In this document: one piece after another, positions 16,150 to 25,381 of the stretch
Numbering within the stretch: the stretch's first letter is position 1
How the letters are laid out: the number at the start of each line of letters is the position of its first letter
Assembly: GCA_001000065.1 (NCBI GenBank)
Contig: LCGZ01000001.1
Span: 62,001 to 126,000 of the forward strand
Reading direction: 5' to 3'
Length of the DNA: 64,000 bases
Source: a candidate division TM6 bacterium GW2011_GWF2_43_87
GTDB lineage: Bacteria; Babelota; Babeliae; Babelales; Babelaceae
Position numbers and translations under genes: made by a program
Notes under the pieces: model-generated
Seen by the model: the letters and a program-made list of their open reading frames with translations, nothing else
The model's database searches: none
Told to the model about the DNA's origin: nothing

Positions 16150-17157
16150 TCACGCATGCTTTGCCAAGAAGTCCCCAAGCCTACAACAATAGCCCCATTC
16201 ATTGTCATACCACCCAAACACGGTCGCCATGCGTCCATTCACCCCAACAAGTGGCCGATCAATCACCACCGAAAACGGGTTACCTAGATAATCTGACGAC
16301 ACCAACTGTTCATCCGTGGTATCCAAAATCCCCTTAAGCGCTCCCTTAGCCGCATCATCAAACGCCTTTAACACTCCCTCTTTAGTAAGCACATGTCCCG
16401 ATGTCCAGGTAACTTCTAGTAACGAGACATTAGCAACGGGCACCCGAATCGCAACTGCTGCTACGCGTCCCTCAAGCTCCGGAATAACTTCTCCCACCAA
16501 CTTATCCGCCCCGGTTGTTGCAGGTACAATATTCAACGGCGCTGCGCGATATTTGCGCAAATCCGCCCCCGAAGCACCCCCATCTACCAAGGCTTGCGTT
16601 GCCGTATACGAATGCGTAGTAACCACAAAGGCAGACTCTATTAAAAAGGCATCCTGTATAACTTTGAGCGTAGGCATCAGAGCATTTGTCGTGCAGCTTC
16701 CCAATGAAACAATTAGATGATTTGATGCATCATACTTCTGATCGTTAACCCCTGGGATAATTGTACAATCCGCACCTTGAGCCGGAGCGCTAATAAGAAT
16801 TCTTTTGGCACCTGCCCGTATATGCTGGTAGGCATCCTCTGCCTTGGTGTACCGCCCGGAACAGTCCACGACCCAGTCAATATTTAAATCCCTCCAGGGC
16901 AAATTTTCTGCCGATTTTTCTGACAATAACCGTATCTTATAGTGACCGACCGTAAGAATATTTCCCACAACCGAAACAACCCCCTCATAGGTTCCCATAG
17001 TAGTATCGTACTTAAACATATGAGCCGCGGCCGCTATATCATTACCCCCCATATTTACTGCAACTACCTCTATTTTTTTTGCTCTATCGGGATTCTCAAG
17101 AAGCACCCGCAAAAAAGTTCGTCCTATACGACCAAAACCATTTATAGCTATGCGCAT
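16150..17157 (-). CDS. gap: Glyceraldehyde-3-phosphate dehydrogenase
   Basis: This glycolytic enzyme oxidises glyceraldehyde-3-phosphate to 1,3-bisphosphoglycerate with NAD(P). The 335-residue product has the Rossmann start RIAINGFGRIGR, the catalytic SCTTN with Cys155, the His of TTHSYT, and WYDNEWGYCCR near the end. The position that usually carries Asp just after 'VN' in the nucleotide-binding domain (VAVND in many NAD-type enzymes) is VAVNMGGND here, so cofactor preference may differ. The start has GGAG upstream. It is a single gene; no other glycolytic gene lies in the window. In a bacterium with few energy genes this suggests at least the lower part of glycolysis is kept. Confidence 0.95.
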   Translation of the reverse strand: MRIAINGFGRIGRTFLRVLLENPDRAKKIEVVAVNMGGNDIAAAAHMFKYDTTMGTYEGVVSVVGNILTVGHYKIRLLSEKSAENLPWRDLNIDWVVDCSGRYTKAEDAYQHIRAGAKRILISAPAQGADCTIIPGVNDQKYDASNHLIVSLGSCTTNALMPTLKVIQDAFLIESAFVVTTHSYTATQALVDGGASGADLRKYRAAPLNIVPATTGADKLVGEVIPELEGRVAAVAIRVPVANVSLLEVTWTSGHVLTKEGVLKAFDDAAKGALKGILDTTDEQLVSSDYLGNPFSVVIDRPLVGVNGRMATVFGWYDNEWGYCCRLGDFLAKHA

Positions 17158-17272
17158 CGCATCTCCTTAAATCCAATCTCTTGTGTCTCAAACTTCTTCA
17201 TGCTATACGTATATTAGTACACTCTGAAGTTCATGAAAACAACGTCCTTATATTGCAGGTGTGTAAAAAACT

Positions 17273-18055
17273 ATGAAATGGCATCGTATCTGGGGCATAA
17301 CGGTTCGGCATCTTGTCCAATTTGCCGACTTTAACAAACTCTCTCCGACTCTCTATTGGCCGTTCTGCGACATTTTAATTTTTGGGTATCTTAGTATTGG
17401 CATTATATCAGAAGGGGGCTCCAACACTTCATCTTTGGTTCTTCTCTTTAGTATTGTATTCTGGCAGTTTGTAAACCGCGCAAACCTCTGCATATCCCTG
17501 GATCTTCTTGAAGAAATCTGGGCTTCCAATATCACCAACCTTTTTGCAACACCCCTCACACTTGGAGAATGGATCGCCGCCACTTTTGTCGATGCGGTTA
17601 TTGTAAATATTTTCTTACTCCTATTCTGTGCTGCAATCCTCTATCTTGTATTTGGAGTTAGCATGCTCATTCTAGGATGGTGGATCCTGCCCTTTTTTAT
17701 TTTAACCCTACTTTCGGGGTTTTCTATCGGCCTATTTACCACCTCGTTTCTGCTCATGTGGGGAAATCAGGTTCAATCGCTTGCCTGGATGGTAAGCTGG
17801 GGATTTGCCTTGTTTAGTGGCGTCTTCTATCCATTATCCACGCTACCTCACTGGCTACAGACCACCTCGCGAGTTCTTCCGTTTTGCCACACCTTTGAAG
17901 CAATATCCGTCTTACTAAAACAACAACAAGCTCCATGGAACCATGTATTCACAAGCCTTGTGTTTAACGGACTCTACCTCTGCCTTACACTGATCATATT
18001 CTCCGCCGCCTTTGCCAACGGAAAACGCAAAGGCCTTTCTCGTTTACGCGATTAG
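17273..18055 (+). CDS. ABC-2 type transporter permease
   Basis: The 260-residue protein has six predicted membrane spans and the layout of ABC-2 permeases (NodJ/DrrB type): an N-terminal cytoplasmic helix, then spans at roughly residues 25-50, 55-75, 100-125, 130-165, 170-190 and 230-250. 'FSGVFYPLSTLPHWLQ' before the last span fits the family's conserved 'G.FfP...LP.wl' motif. Exporters of this kind move lipids, polysaccharides or drugs; the substrate here cannot be told. The ATP-binding partner follows after 9 bases, so the pair forms one exporter operon. A possible AGGTG lies upstream of the ATG. It is divergent from gap, with a 115-base gap that must contain both promoters. Confidence 0.85.
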   Translation: MKWHRIWGITVRHLVQFADFNKLSPTLYWPFCDILIFGYLSIGIISEGGSNTSSLVLLFSIVFWQFVNRANLCISLDLLEEIWASNITNLFATPLTLGEWIAATFVDAVIVNIFLLLFCAAILYLVFGVSMLILGWWILPFFILTLLSGFSIGLFTTSFLLMWGNQVQSLAWMVSWGFALFSGVFYPLSTLPHWLQTTSRVLPFCHTFEAISVLLKQQQAPWNHVFTSLVFNGLYLCLTLIIFSAAFANGKRKGLSRLRD

Positions 18056-18064
18056 GATATGCCT

Positions 18065-18997
18065 ATGAATCCGTTACAAGTTCGTAATCTTACCAAAAAA
18101 TTTACTTCCACCTCTACCGCCGTAGATCATATATCATTTGAACTAAAAAGAGGGGAGACGCTCGGAATTTTGGGAGCAAATGGAGCCGGGAAAACCACTA
18201 CTATCTCTATGCTTCTAGGACTACTTACCCCCACAGCTGGAGCCATCACCTACTTTGGAAAAGATTTTTTCAAACATCGCAGCGAAATCATGCAACAGGT
18301 AGGGTCGGGAACCGCCTACGCCCAATTACCTACCCAATTAACCATCTTCCGCAACTTAGACATTTTTGGACGACTCTACGGCATTGAACGTAAAGCACGT
18401 CACGCCCGCATTCAAGAACTTTTGGAAAAATTAGGGATGTGGCACTTTAGAAACCGAAAAACCTCAGGCCTCTCCGCCGGTGAAATGACGCGCATTATCT
18501 TAGCCAAGGCTTTTTTACATACTCCAAGCGTTGTTCTATTAGATGAACCCACCGCATCACTTGATATTGATATAGCTCAGACCATCCGCCGGTTCATTAA
18601 AGAACAACAAGGCTTTGGAAAATCTTTTATTATAACGTCCCACAACATGCATGAAATGACTGAAGTTTGTGATCGAATATTAGTCATGCAAGACGGTAAA
18701 ATAATAGCAGCCAGTACTCCGTACATGCTCGCAAAAAGCACCCATCAAACGACCCTCTCTCTGATGGTCGGCAATAACATCGATAAATGTGTTGCCTTCG
18801 CTCAAGAAAAAGGCTTAAAGCATACAATCATTCGCTCAACTATTGAAATTGAGATTGATGAACAAAACGTCGCCGCCATCCTGACAGAACTAGCGTCGCG
18901 CTCTATTGCTTACTCAGATATTGAAATAAGAAAGCCATCACTTGAAGACTATTTCCTAGAACTACAACGCAAACGGCGCAAAAAACCTACTTCTTAG
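18065..18997 (+). CDS. ABC transporter ATP-binding protein (partner of the ABC-2 permease)
   Basis: The 310-residue protein is an ABC ATPase with Walker A GANGAGKTT, a signature reading LSAGE instead of LSGGQ, Walker B VVLLDEP, the D-loop SLD, and a switch His in ITSHNMHE. The extra C-terminal ~80 residues are typical of the CcmA/NodI/DrrA group. The order permease then ATPase is reversed from many such operons. ATG 18065 is preferred because AGGA sits 7 bases before it; the earlier ATG at 18059 overlaps the ribosome-binding sequence. The 3' end overlaps the convergent DUF502 gene by 11 bases. It should energise export by the adjacent permease. Confidence 0.92.
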   Translation: MNPLQVRNLTKKFTSTSTAVDHISFELKRGETLGILGANGAGKTTTISMLLGLLTPTAGAITYFGKDFFKHRSEIMQQVGSGTAYAQLPTQLTIFRNLDIFGRLYGIERKARHARIQELLEKLGMWHFRNRKTSGLSAGEMTRIILAKAFLHTPSVVLLDEPTASLDIDIAQTIRRFIKEQQGFGKSFIITSHNMHEMTEVCDRILVMQDGKIIAASTPYMLAKSTHQTTLSLMVGNNIDKCVAFAQEKGLKHTIIRSTIEIEIDEQNVAAILTELASRSIAYSDIEIRKPSLEDYFLELQRKRRKKPTS

Positions 18998-19637
18998 CAA
19001 AGCGGTCAGGTTGGATAATCCCACCCGATATAATAAGCGCCATAGCCTCTTGCCGAGTAAGCGGAATAGCAATGCACTCTTCTTGTGGAACCAAAATAAA
19101 AAAACCGGTCGTAGGATTAGGCGTATGGGGCACAAATACGTTTTTGTACACAGCCCGCTGCTCGCCATTTGCATCCTTTGGTGACAATTCAGAGGGCAAC
19201 TCATTAGTCAAAAAACCCAGACTGTAGGTCCCTCGACGAGGAAATTCAACCAATACTACCTGCTGAAAATGCTGTTTATCCTTAGGACCAAACGCACCAA
19301 TAAGCTGCTTAAGCCCAAAGTAAACCTGACGAACTAACGGAACTTTCCCTAAAACGGCCTCTATCGCATCCACAATAAAACGCAGTATAAAGAACTTTAA
19401 AACCGCGCCTACCGCAAGTATCAACAGAAAAACAACTATCAATTCTGCCTCAGGTACCTCTTTCAAAAAACCTGGCAGAATTAAAAAGACAGGACTAAAC
19501 CACCGCTTAGCCGTTTTAAATAAGAAAGCAAAGAGTGCTACCGTCAAAGCCAACGGCAATAACGTAAAAAATCCACTTATAAACAACGATTTAATAAGAT
19601 CAAGCAATCGCCGCAGGAGTGACTTGTGACTGTTCAT
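18987..19637 (-). CDS. DUF502 family membrane protein
   Basis: The 216-residue product matches the DUF502 family. It has an N-terminal membrane span in 'SGFFTLLPLALTVALFAFLF', a second span around 'AELIVVFLLILAVGAVLKFF', and a soluble part with PLVRQVYFGLKQLIGAF, VVLVEFPRRGTYSLGFLTN, VFVPHTPNPTTGFFILVP and the closing ALIISGGI. The function of the family is not established. ATG 19637 has GGAAGG upstream; an in-frame GTG at 19649 is too close to that sequence. It overlaps the 3' end of glmM by 38 bases, so it is translationally linked to the cdaA-cdaR-glmM cluster. Confidence 0.85.
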   Translation of the reverse strand: MNSHKSLLRRLLDLIKSLFISGFFTLLPLALTVALFAFLFKTAKRWFSPVFLILPGFLKEVPEAELIVVFLLILAVGAVLKFFILRFIVDAIEAVLGKVPLVRQVYFGLKQLIGAFGPKDKQHFQQVVLVEFPRRGTYSLGFLTNELPSELSPKDANGEQRAVYKNVFVPHTPNPTTGFFILVPQEECIAIPLTRQEAMALIISGGIIQPDRFAKK

Positions 19638-20982
19638 AGTGCTCTGCACCTTCCATAGTAATCTTCAGACTTTTTTCTAAATGGACTTCCAAAAATTCCG
19701 CCGTCTTTTCCGCCACCGAAAGCGATGCCGCCTCAACCATAATGCGTAAAACAGGCTCCGTCCCAGAGTAACGCACCAAAACGCGCCCCCCTTCAGTAAA
19801 TGATTCGGCTGTTCTAATAAGAGAAGCAAACGGCTCAAAGGAAAGATCTCTCCGCTCCGTGTTGCGTAACGTACGATGCACCTGTGGAAACTTTGGACAA
19901 GTAACCATATCCCAATTGCCCGATTTTATTATCCCTTCTGCTACACGCAACGCCGAACGAACGCCGTCGCCACTAGGCAGCAGATCCCGGACAATTACAT
20001 GTCCTACAGGCTCCGCTCCCAACAAAAGGCACTGTTCTTGCAACTCACGTGCGACATTTCTATCTCCCACTGCAGCACGCCGCAAACTGCGACCTCTCTG
20101 AGCAAAGTAGCGTTCACAGCCCACATTACTCAACACTGTCCCAACTACAGCGCACTGCTCAGCATATGCAGAATGTTCCGATAAAAGAACCAAAAAATCA
20201 TCCCCATCTTTAAGCTCGCCTACCCGATTGGATGCGACCACACGATCTCCATCTCCATCAAAGGCAAACCCAAGATCAGCCCCAAGAGCCTTCACCGCTT
20301 CTTGCAACCGCAACGGCATAGTCGAACCACACTGCCGATTAATATTATATCCATCAGGAGAATCGTGCAGCAGATGTATCTCTGCTCCCAACTGGCTAAA
20401 AATACACGGAGCCACCTCATAGGATGCTCCATACGCACAATCAAGAACAATCTTTAGGCCCTGCAGCAACCCGGGAGGAAACTGCGCCAACACCGAGCGC
20501 ACATACATATCTGCAGCAGTCGGTTCAGCAATAAGCGGAGCAAACCCCGTATGCGCCTCGGACGCAAGAGCATCTGAAAAAAGCCACAAAGTTTCTAACC
20601 GACGCTCATCCTCAGTGCTCAGCTTTCCCTCATGCGTTACAAGTTTTAATCCATTGTCTGTAAAAGGATTATGTGACGCCGAAATAATAAGCGCTGCAGC
20701 ACAATCTTTTCGTTGAGCAAGAACCGCCTGCGCCGCAGGAGTGGGCAATACGCCCGCATCATAAACCGTTATTCCTTTTGAAAGAAGACTACTTGTCAAA
20801 CAAGCCTTAACCCATGCACATGAAATGCGTGTGTCCGAAAGTATAACAAGCGACGGCGACTCTGGATATCGTTCATGAATCCATGCCGCAAGTGCTGTTC
20901 CAAAACGCACTAATGAACCGTGCGAGAAAAAATCTCTGCCAGCATACCCCCGAATGCCGTCAGTACCAAATAATTGGGCCAC
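19600..20982 (-). CDS. glmM: Phosphoglucosamine mutase
   Basis: GlmM converts glucosamine-6-phosphate to glucosamine-1-phosphate, feeding UDP-GlcNAc for peptidoglycan and LPS. The 460-residue product has the N-terminal LFGTDGIRGYAG, the phospho-serine loop ISASHNPF, the metal-binding DGDGDR loop and the C-terminal phosphate-binding RYSGTEP. The start is GTG with a G-rich sequence upstream (GGGGG about 11 bases before). It lies third in the order cdaA, cdaR, glmM on the minus strand, the arrangement known from Firmicutes, where CdaR and GlmM regulate the cyclase. It is a little longer than the usual ~445 residues because of its C-terminal tail, which overlaps the DUF502 start. Confidence 0.95.
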   Translation of the reverse strand: MAQLFGTDGIRGYAGRDFFSHGSLVRFGTALAAWIHERYPESPSLVILSDTRISCAWVKACLTSSLLSKGITVYDAGVLPTPAAQAVLAQRKDCAAALIISASHNPFTDNGLKLVTHEGKLSTEDERRLETLWLFSDALASEAHTGFAPLIAEPTAADMYVRSVLAQFPPGLLQGLKIVLDCAYGASYEVAPCIFSQLGAEIHLLHDSPDGYNINRQCGSTMPLRLQEAVKALGADLGFAFDGDGDRVVASNRVGELKDGDDFLVLLSEHSAYAEQCAVVGTVLSNVGCERYFAQRGRSLRRAAVGDRNVARELQEQCLLLGAEPVGHVIVRDLLPSGDGVRSALRVAEGIIKSGNWDMVTCPKFPQVHRTLRNTERRDLSFEPFASLIRTAESFTEGGRVLVRYSGTEPVLRIMVEAASLSVAEKTAEFLEVHLEKSLKITMEGAEHYEQSQVTPAAIA

Positions 20983-20990
20983 CCCTACAA

Positions 20991-21443
20991 TTACCCCCTA
21001 GTAGATTCACCTGCCATTGTCCCACTAATTTCCGGAGCCAAAACCACCTTCTCTTTTTCAACAGAAGCTTTTTTTTCCGCGGAAACCGTGAGGTTTATAG
21101 GATTATAGCTTACCAGTTTTATACTTCGTGGCAAAAGAAGATGTTTTTGATTCAGAATAACTCCACGTCGCCGAATTAATTTTGAAGCATCAACATGGGC
21201 TGCCAGACTCTTAATATCAAGGGCCCTAAGATCCGCTCTGCGTCCTGCTAACGTAATTTGAACCTTTTCAGGCGCAGAAACCACGACTGTATCTTCAAGA
21301 TTAAAAAAACACAACGGCACTTCTACCGTAAGTGTTGCTTCATGTAAAGTATTTACCAATGCCCACAGAGTAATACCAACTACCACAGAGCCTACTTTAC
21401 GTACGAGGCTGCTGTTGAGAGGTCTTGCGAGAGATGGATGCAT
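20991..21443 (-). CDS. cdaR: YbbR-domain (CdaR-like) membrane-anchored protein
   Basis: The 150-residue product has one N-terminal membrane span (VGSVVVGITLWALVNTLHEA) followed by an extracytoplasmic YbbR-type beta domain (TVEVPLCFFNLEDTVVVSAP-like strand, then VQITLAGRRADLRAL, a typical 'V.V.v.G....l..l' pattern). CdaR of Firmicutes has several YbbR domains and modulates the membrane cyclase CdaA; this one has essentially one. ATG 21443 has AAAGGA 7 bases upstream, so it overlaps the cdaA 3' end by 47 bases. Placement between cdaA and glmM supports the name despite the short length. Confidence 0.75.
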   Translation of the reverse strand: MHPSLARPLNSSLVRKVGSVVVGITLWALVNTLHEATLTVEVPLCFFNLEDTVVVSAPEKVQITLAGRRADLRALDIKSLAAHVDASKLIRRRGVILNQKHLLLPRSIKLVSYNPINLTVSAEKKASVEKEKVVLAPEISGTMAGESTRG

Positions 21444-22254
21444 GTAAGGATCCTTTCGAATCTGTTTTCCCAAAACAGATTTGTTTTATTAACGAAAATG
21501 CGTAGCCTGCGCTCACGTTATCAAAGCTCTTCCCATCGACCAGTACGTCAAAAAGACGCGTGTCGGGCGAAAGAACTGTAACAAGCGCATCACTCTTTTG
21601 TGTTATAAAAAGAGCATCTTGCTTCCACTTGTGAAGCATCTTGATCTCTTTTGAAACCCAAATTTCATCATACTCAGCGTGCCATACGGGATTAACCGCC
21701 ACTAACAATCCCATCTGGTTAACCCATATGGTAAGCGTCTCTTCAGCATCTGCACTACTATTCATAAGCAGAGTAAGCAATTCCCGTGTAACCGGGGCAT
21801 TAAATACACATCGCGCCGTTAAAAAGGGAGAAAGCCCCCCCGTACGCTCAATAATACAGATCACCGTCTTATTTTTATTGACCCCTCGCAAACTCGCCTG
21901 AATTACCTCCTCAAGCCATTGATCTGCTGCGTCTCTCTTTGGAGCAACCGTCTTGAGTGTGATAAAATTTTTCTGCAGTGTCTGCTGGTGCGTCAGAATG
22001 AAAATCATTGCCACGGCCGGCGCACACGCAAAAAGAACGATAGCAAGACCGCTCAACTGTGCATAAAACGCCAAAACCGTAATAGCAAAATATCCATAAA
22101 ACGCCGCGACTAAATTTTTTTGCTGATCCTGGCCCAACCACCGTAAAATACGATGGGCAAGATAAGAAAAAACAGTTATTTCAACCGCATCTCGCCACGT
22201 CACCAACAACCACTCATGTTTAATAAACGCCACTAATTGTGAGAATATTTCCAT
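21397..22254 (-). CDS. cdaA: CdaA-like diadenylate cyclase with degenerate active site
   Basis: CdaA makes cyclic di-AMP at the membrane. This 285-residue protein has the family layout: three hydrophobic segments in the first ~95 residues and then a DisA_N-like domain. [14 protein letters not shown]…[13 protein letters not shown] aligns with the ALLTIERDTGMGDYI…LNAKVSSELLINIF region of Bacillus CdaA. The two catalytic motifs are absent: where DGA is expected the sequence reads ETLTIWV, and where RHR is expected it reads HKWKQDAL. The C-terminus is long and basic ([13 protein letters not shown]). Position first in a cdaA-cdaR-glmM cluster supports orthology. I infer that it no longer makes c-di-AMP and may have become a scaffold or sensor. 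Confidence 0.75.
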   Translation of the reverse strand: MEIFSQLVAFIKHEWLLVTWRDAVEITVFSYLAHRILRWLGQDQQKNLVAAFYGYFAITVLAFYAQLSGLAIVLFACAPAVAMIFILTHQQTLQKNFITLKTVAPKRDAADQWLEEVIQASLRGVNKNKTVICIIERTGGLSPFLTARCVFNAPVTRELLTLLMNSSADAEETLTIWVNQMGLLVAVNPVWHAEYDEIWVSKEIKMLHKWKQDALFITQKSDALVTVLSPDTRLFDVLVDGKSFDNVSAGYAFSLIKQICFGKTDSKGSLHASISRKTSQQQPRT

Positions 22255-22422
22255 GGTTTTCTAAAGCTCCCTCTTAGTTACCTTTTTTTGCAAGGCTATC
22301 AATTCTACTGTAGACGAAATTCGACACTTTTGCACACTCTCTGTTATAGTTTTCTTGAATGGAGATTTTTTAGGCTTTTTTACGCGAAAATTTTGTTAAA
22401 ATTTTATTCAAGGATACTTCCC

Positions 22423-23424
22423 ATGGCAGACATAATTTTGACAGGAGCTCGTCCCACCGGACCGCTGCATCTTGGACACTACGTCGGAGCCCTCGCTAAC
22501 TGGGTGCGTTTGCAAGAAACACACACTCAGTTTGTAATGATAGCCGATGTCCAAGCTCTAACCGATAACTACGAATTCCCAGGTCGCATACGAGAGCATG
22601 TAACCACCGTAGCACTCGACTACTTAGCCGTAGGAATCGATCCAACCAAAACCACCATCTTCATCCAGTCGGCCATACCCGAAATTGCCGAACTAACCCT
22701 ATTTTACTTAAATCTAGTAACCGTTGCACGTCTACAACGCAACCCCACCGTTAAAACAGAAATTGCTCAAAAAGAATTTGGGGCAAGCATTCCCGCCGGC
22801 TTTCTTATGTATCCCGTCAGTCAAGCCGCAGACATAACCATCTTCAAAGCACGCTACGTACCCGTAGGCGAAGATCAGTTACCCATGATCGAACAGACCA
22901 ATGAGATTGTACGCGCATTCAATCGCATCTACAAAACCGATGTCCTAAGAGAAGCCGAGGCCATTGTTCCACCCATCGCTCGACTACCCGGCACCGATGG
23001 AAAAGCAAAAATGGGTAAATCACTTGGAAACTGCATCTATCTCTCCGACCCTACCGACGTCGTGCAAAAAAAGGTCATGAGCATGTACACCGATGCTAAC
23101 CACCTCAAGGTTTCCGACCCCGGGAAAGTCGAAGGCAACCCCGTATTTGCCTATCTAGATGCATTCGACCCCGATAAAACAGAAGTCGCACGCCTCAAAG
23201 AACATTATGCACACGGCGGACTCGGAGATGTAGTGCTCAAAAAACGGCTCCTAGAAGTACTCGAAACCTTCTTAACACCCATCCGCACACGACGCAAAGA
23301 ATTCGAGCAGGACATCCCCGCCATCATGCATACCGTCAAAGAAGGCTCCGACCACGCCCGCTCCATAGCCACTCATACCATGCAACAAGTCCGCGGCGTC
23401 ATGTGCCTCGATTATTTTAAGTAA
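22423..23424 (+). CDS. trpS: Tryptophanyl-tRNA synthetase
   Basis: This class I synthetase charges tRNA-Trp. The 333-residue product has the HIGH motif as GPLHLGHY (residues 13-20), the KMSKS motif as AKMGKSLGN, and the family motifs [19 protein letters not shown] and [12 protein letters not shown] 22423 has AAGGA about 8 bases upstream and gives a start matching other TrpS proteins; the frame is open 45 codons further but that part is not family-like. It is divergent from cdaA. The 3' side is followed by a long intergenic repeat element with several hairpins. Confidence 0.96.
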   Translation: MADIILTGARPTGPLHLGHYVGALANWVRLQETHTQFVMIADVQALTDNYEFPGRIREHVTTVALDYLAVGIDPTKTTIFIQSAIPEIAELTLFYLNLVTVARLQRNPTVKTEIAQKEFGASIPAGFLMYPVSQAADITIFKARYVPVGEDQLPMIEQTNEIVRAFNRIYKTDVLREAEAIVPPIARLPGTDGKAKMGKSLGNCIYLSDPTDVVQKKVMSMYTDANHLKVSDPGKVEGNPVFAYLDAFDPDKTEVARLKEHYAHGGLGDVVLKKRLLEVLETFLTPIRTRRKEFEQDIPAIMHTVKEGSDHARSIATHTMQQVRGVMCLDYFK

Positions 23425-23429
23425 GGGAG

Positions 23430-23790
23430 TGGGAATAGAGTGGGACTTCGCCCCTACACCCCACAAGGACTTCGTCCTTGACCTGTTGCATAGACCCCCT
23501 GTCCGCCATAACTCAACTCGTACTTCACAGCCATTCCCATATGAGCGACGGCTGGATGGACCCATTACACGGTTTCTAACCAGAAACGTTTTACGTTTCT
23601 GGTTAAGCCAAAGCGGCGAGACTTTTTTAAAAAAGTCTCGCCACATAATCACATCTCTAAATTTCTACCCAAAATCACCCTATCGCACGGCCCCTCTGGG
23701 CAAAGAAAACAGGTCCAGGACCTTAGATCCTGGCGAGGTCATAGGCCCGCGTCTCAGAGCCCATGACCTCGCACTTTGATAAATCCTATA
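23430..23790. repeat. Intergenic repeat element, copy A, with a chain of hairpins
   Basis: No gene is supported here. The element contains AAGGAC-ttc-GTCCTT (23465-23479), a perfect 11-bp hairpin AACCAGAAACG (23578-23604), a perfect 28-base palindrome GGCGAGACTTTTTT and its complement (23615-23642), a CAGGTCCAGGA…TCCTGG hairpin (about 23710-23733) and GCGAGGTCAT…ATGACCTCGC (about 23733-23772). The right half is clearly similar to copy B at 26330-26515, and the left third resembles copy D at 48600-48720. Confidence 0.75.
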
Positions 23791-23794
23791 GTTC

Positions 23795-25381
23795 TTATAG
23801 AGCAAGCTTACCAAATGTTGCCATCTGCATAAGATCTGCAACTAGATAGTGTGTCTCTGTCCCAGCCAAATAGCAGTCTTTAAGCATCCAAGAATAGGTT
23901 GCTTTATTGCTCTCATCAATGGTTAGCCAGATCTTATCCTGCGACCCTGGTTCATAAATAATCATCTTCTCCCAAGGCCCATCTCTCAAGTCTGGTTCAA
24001 CCCCAATGTCTTTATTTTTATAACTAGTATCAATGAGGGGTGGACGCTTTTTGATCAACTCTTCAATCTCTTGCTTCGAATAACCATAAGCACGTCTAAG
24101 AACACTAGAAACATCTTCATTCAAAGGCCCCATACAAGCCTTCTTAGCCCTTCTCCTTGCAATTCTCGTCGCTTGTTCAATCTCATAGTTATCCAATTTA
24201 AATCCCTTCCCAGCTTTATAGATCAAAAATTTTTCGGCTTTCTCATCACCCTTAAATTTATTGACAACCTTCTTAACAGCCAGATCCTGTTCATTTTCGT
24301 TAGCTAATGCCAACTTCAAAGAATGGCTATAAAATTCTAGCTTTTCCTTAGCGACAGCTTCAATCTCGTCCTGCACATATTTCTTTTTCAGTTTTTTCCA
24401 CAGCTGTTTCCGTTCCTGAATAGGTTTTTCCAAAAAACTATAATCCGAGCATCTCCCAATGAAAAGATCAATGCCGCTTCGGATAAAAATGCTCTCCATA
24501 ACCCCGGTTGGAGCATTAATCATAAATCGCCGCGCAGGATTACGAATCAACATCACCTTTGCAGCAAACGAATGCAGATCCATAGAAATCCCTGGAATAG
24601 AATTAAACGTACTCTCTGAACTCATTGAAACACCAATATGCGACGTTATCAGAGCCTTTGGATTTGACGTAACCGTAACAAACATCTTTATGTGATTCGC
24701 TGGATCGATTCCTTCCTCAACATCCTCTTTAGAAAGAGGATGTTTATATGATGAGAATCGCGGAATAGAAAAAGGCCGCGGGTCAGAATCATCGGTAACA
24801 TAGCACACCCACAATTCATATAAGGAAGAGAACTCTGCCTGCATGTATGTTTTCAAAGCATACCTAAAATATCTAACCCCATTATTATCATAATCTCCAT
24901 TCTCGTACTTTTTAATTCCTGCACCAAACATTCGTGTCCACTTTTCTACTTCGACTTTTTTATCACTTATTATTTTCTTAAGCTCTTGTATATTGCTCCC
25001 ATCCTCTTTTATCTTTTCCTCAGCAGACTTGAGCAAGTTCAAAGCCGTGTTTTTTTTCAAAAACGCTTGCTGCTTTTTCTTGTTTTTTTGGGCAGTAACA
25101 TACTCTCCCTCTAGGTCCATACTCTGACAGCTCCTCTGAACATTTGCATAATCGAACCAATCATTCAACTGTTCACAACTTTTAATCAACTCCATTACTA
25201 CCCACAACCCTTTACGATTTGCGATCTTCCCACGATAAAAGGTGCCAGAACCAAGCTCCTCAACACCTTCAAACGTCAGCTTAGGAAGCACAATTCCCTC
25301 ACTCTGCATTGACAAAAGTAAAACAGACGCAGACAACTGCGCCACCAAAAAGAATACCCTTAAAACACAACCGTAACACAT
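23795..25381 (-). CDS. Secreted protein of unknown function, 528 residues
   Basis: The product starts with a hydrophobic export signal (about residues 5-25, containing FFLVAQLSASVLLLS) and has an excellent AAGGAGG ribosome-binding sequence 7 bases before the ATG. Residues about 75-150 are Lys/Glu-rich and probably coiled coil (KKKQQAFLKKNTALNLL, ELKKIISDKKVEVEKW). The remainder is a mixed alpha/beta region with many Lys and Tyr, and contains MNAPTG-like 'RRFMINAPTGVMESIF'. I recognise no family and no catalytic motif. The last residues (YLVADLMQMATFGKLAL) weakly fit the L-x-x-x-L-x-x-[IM]-A-T segment that ends other secreted proteins in the window. Repeat copy A lies directly beyond its stop codon. 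Confidence 0.7.
   Translation of the reverse strand: MCYGCVLRVFFLVAQLSASVLLLSMQSEGIVLPKLTFEGVEELGSGTFYRGKIANRKGLWVVMELIKSCEQLNDWFDYANVQRSCQSMDLEGEYVTAQKNKKKQQAFLKKNTALNLLKSAEEKIKEDGSNIQELKKIISDKKVEVEKWTRMFGAGIKKYENGDYDNNGVRYFRYALKTYMQAEFSSLYELWVCYVTDDSDPRPFSIPRFSSYKHPLSKEDVEEGIDPANHIKMFVTVTSNPKALITSHIGVSMSSESTFNSIPGISMDLHSFAAKVMLIRNPARRFMINAPTGVMESIFIRSGIDLFIGRCSDYSFLEKPIQERKQLWKKLKKKYVQDEIEAVAKEKLEFYSHSLKLALANENEQDLAVKKVVNKFKGDEKAEKFLIYKAGKGFKLDNYEIEQATRIARRRAKKACMGPLNEDVSSVLRRAYGYSKQEIEELIKKRPPLIDTSYKNKDIGVEPDLRDGPWEKMIIYEPGSQDKIWLTIDESNKATYSWMLKDCYLAGTETHYLVADLMQMATFGKLAL

Noticed and set aside
22288-22422. 45 extra N-terminal residues for trpS
   Set aside because: The family N-terminus begins at ATG 22423, which has a good ribosome-binding sequence; the extension is just an open frame.
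23429-23779. Plus-strand open frame of 116 codons after trpS
   Set aside because: It spans the hairpin-rich repeat element, has no signal or family similarity, and the same DNA is repeated at 26330-26515 with the frame not preserved.
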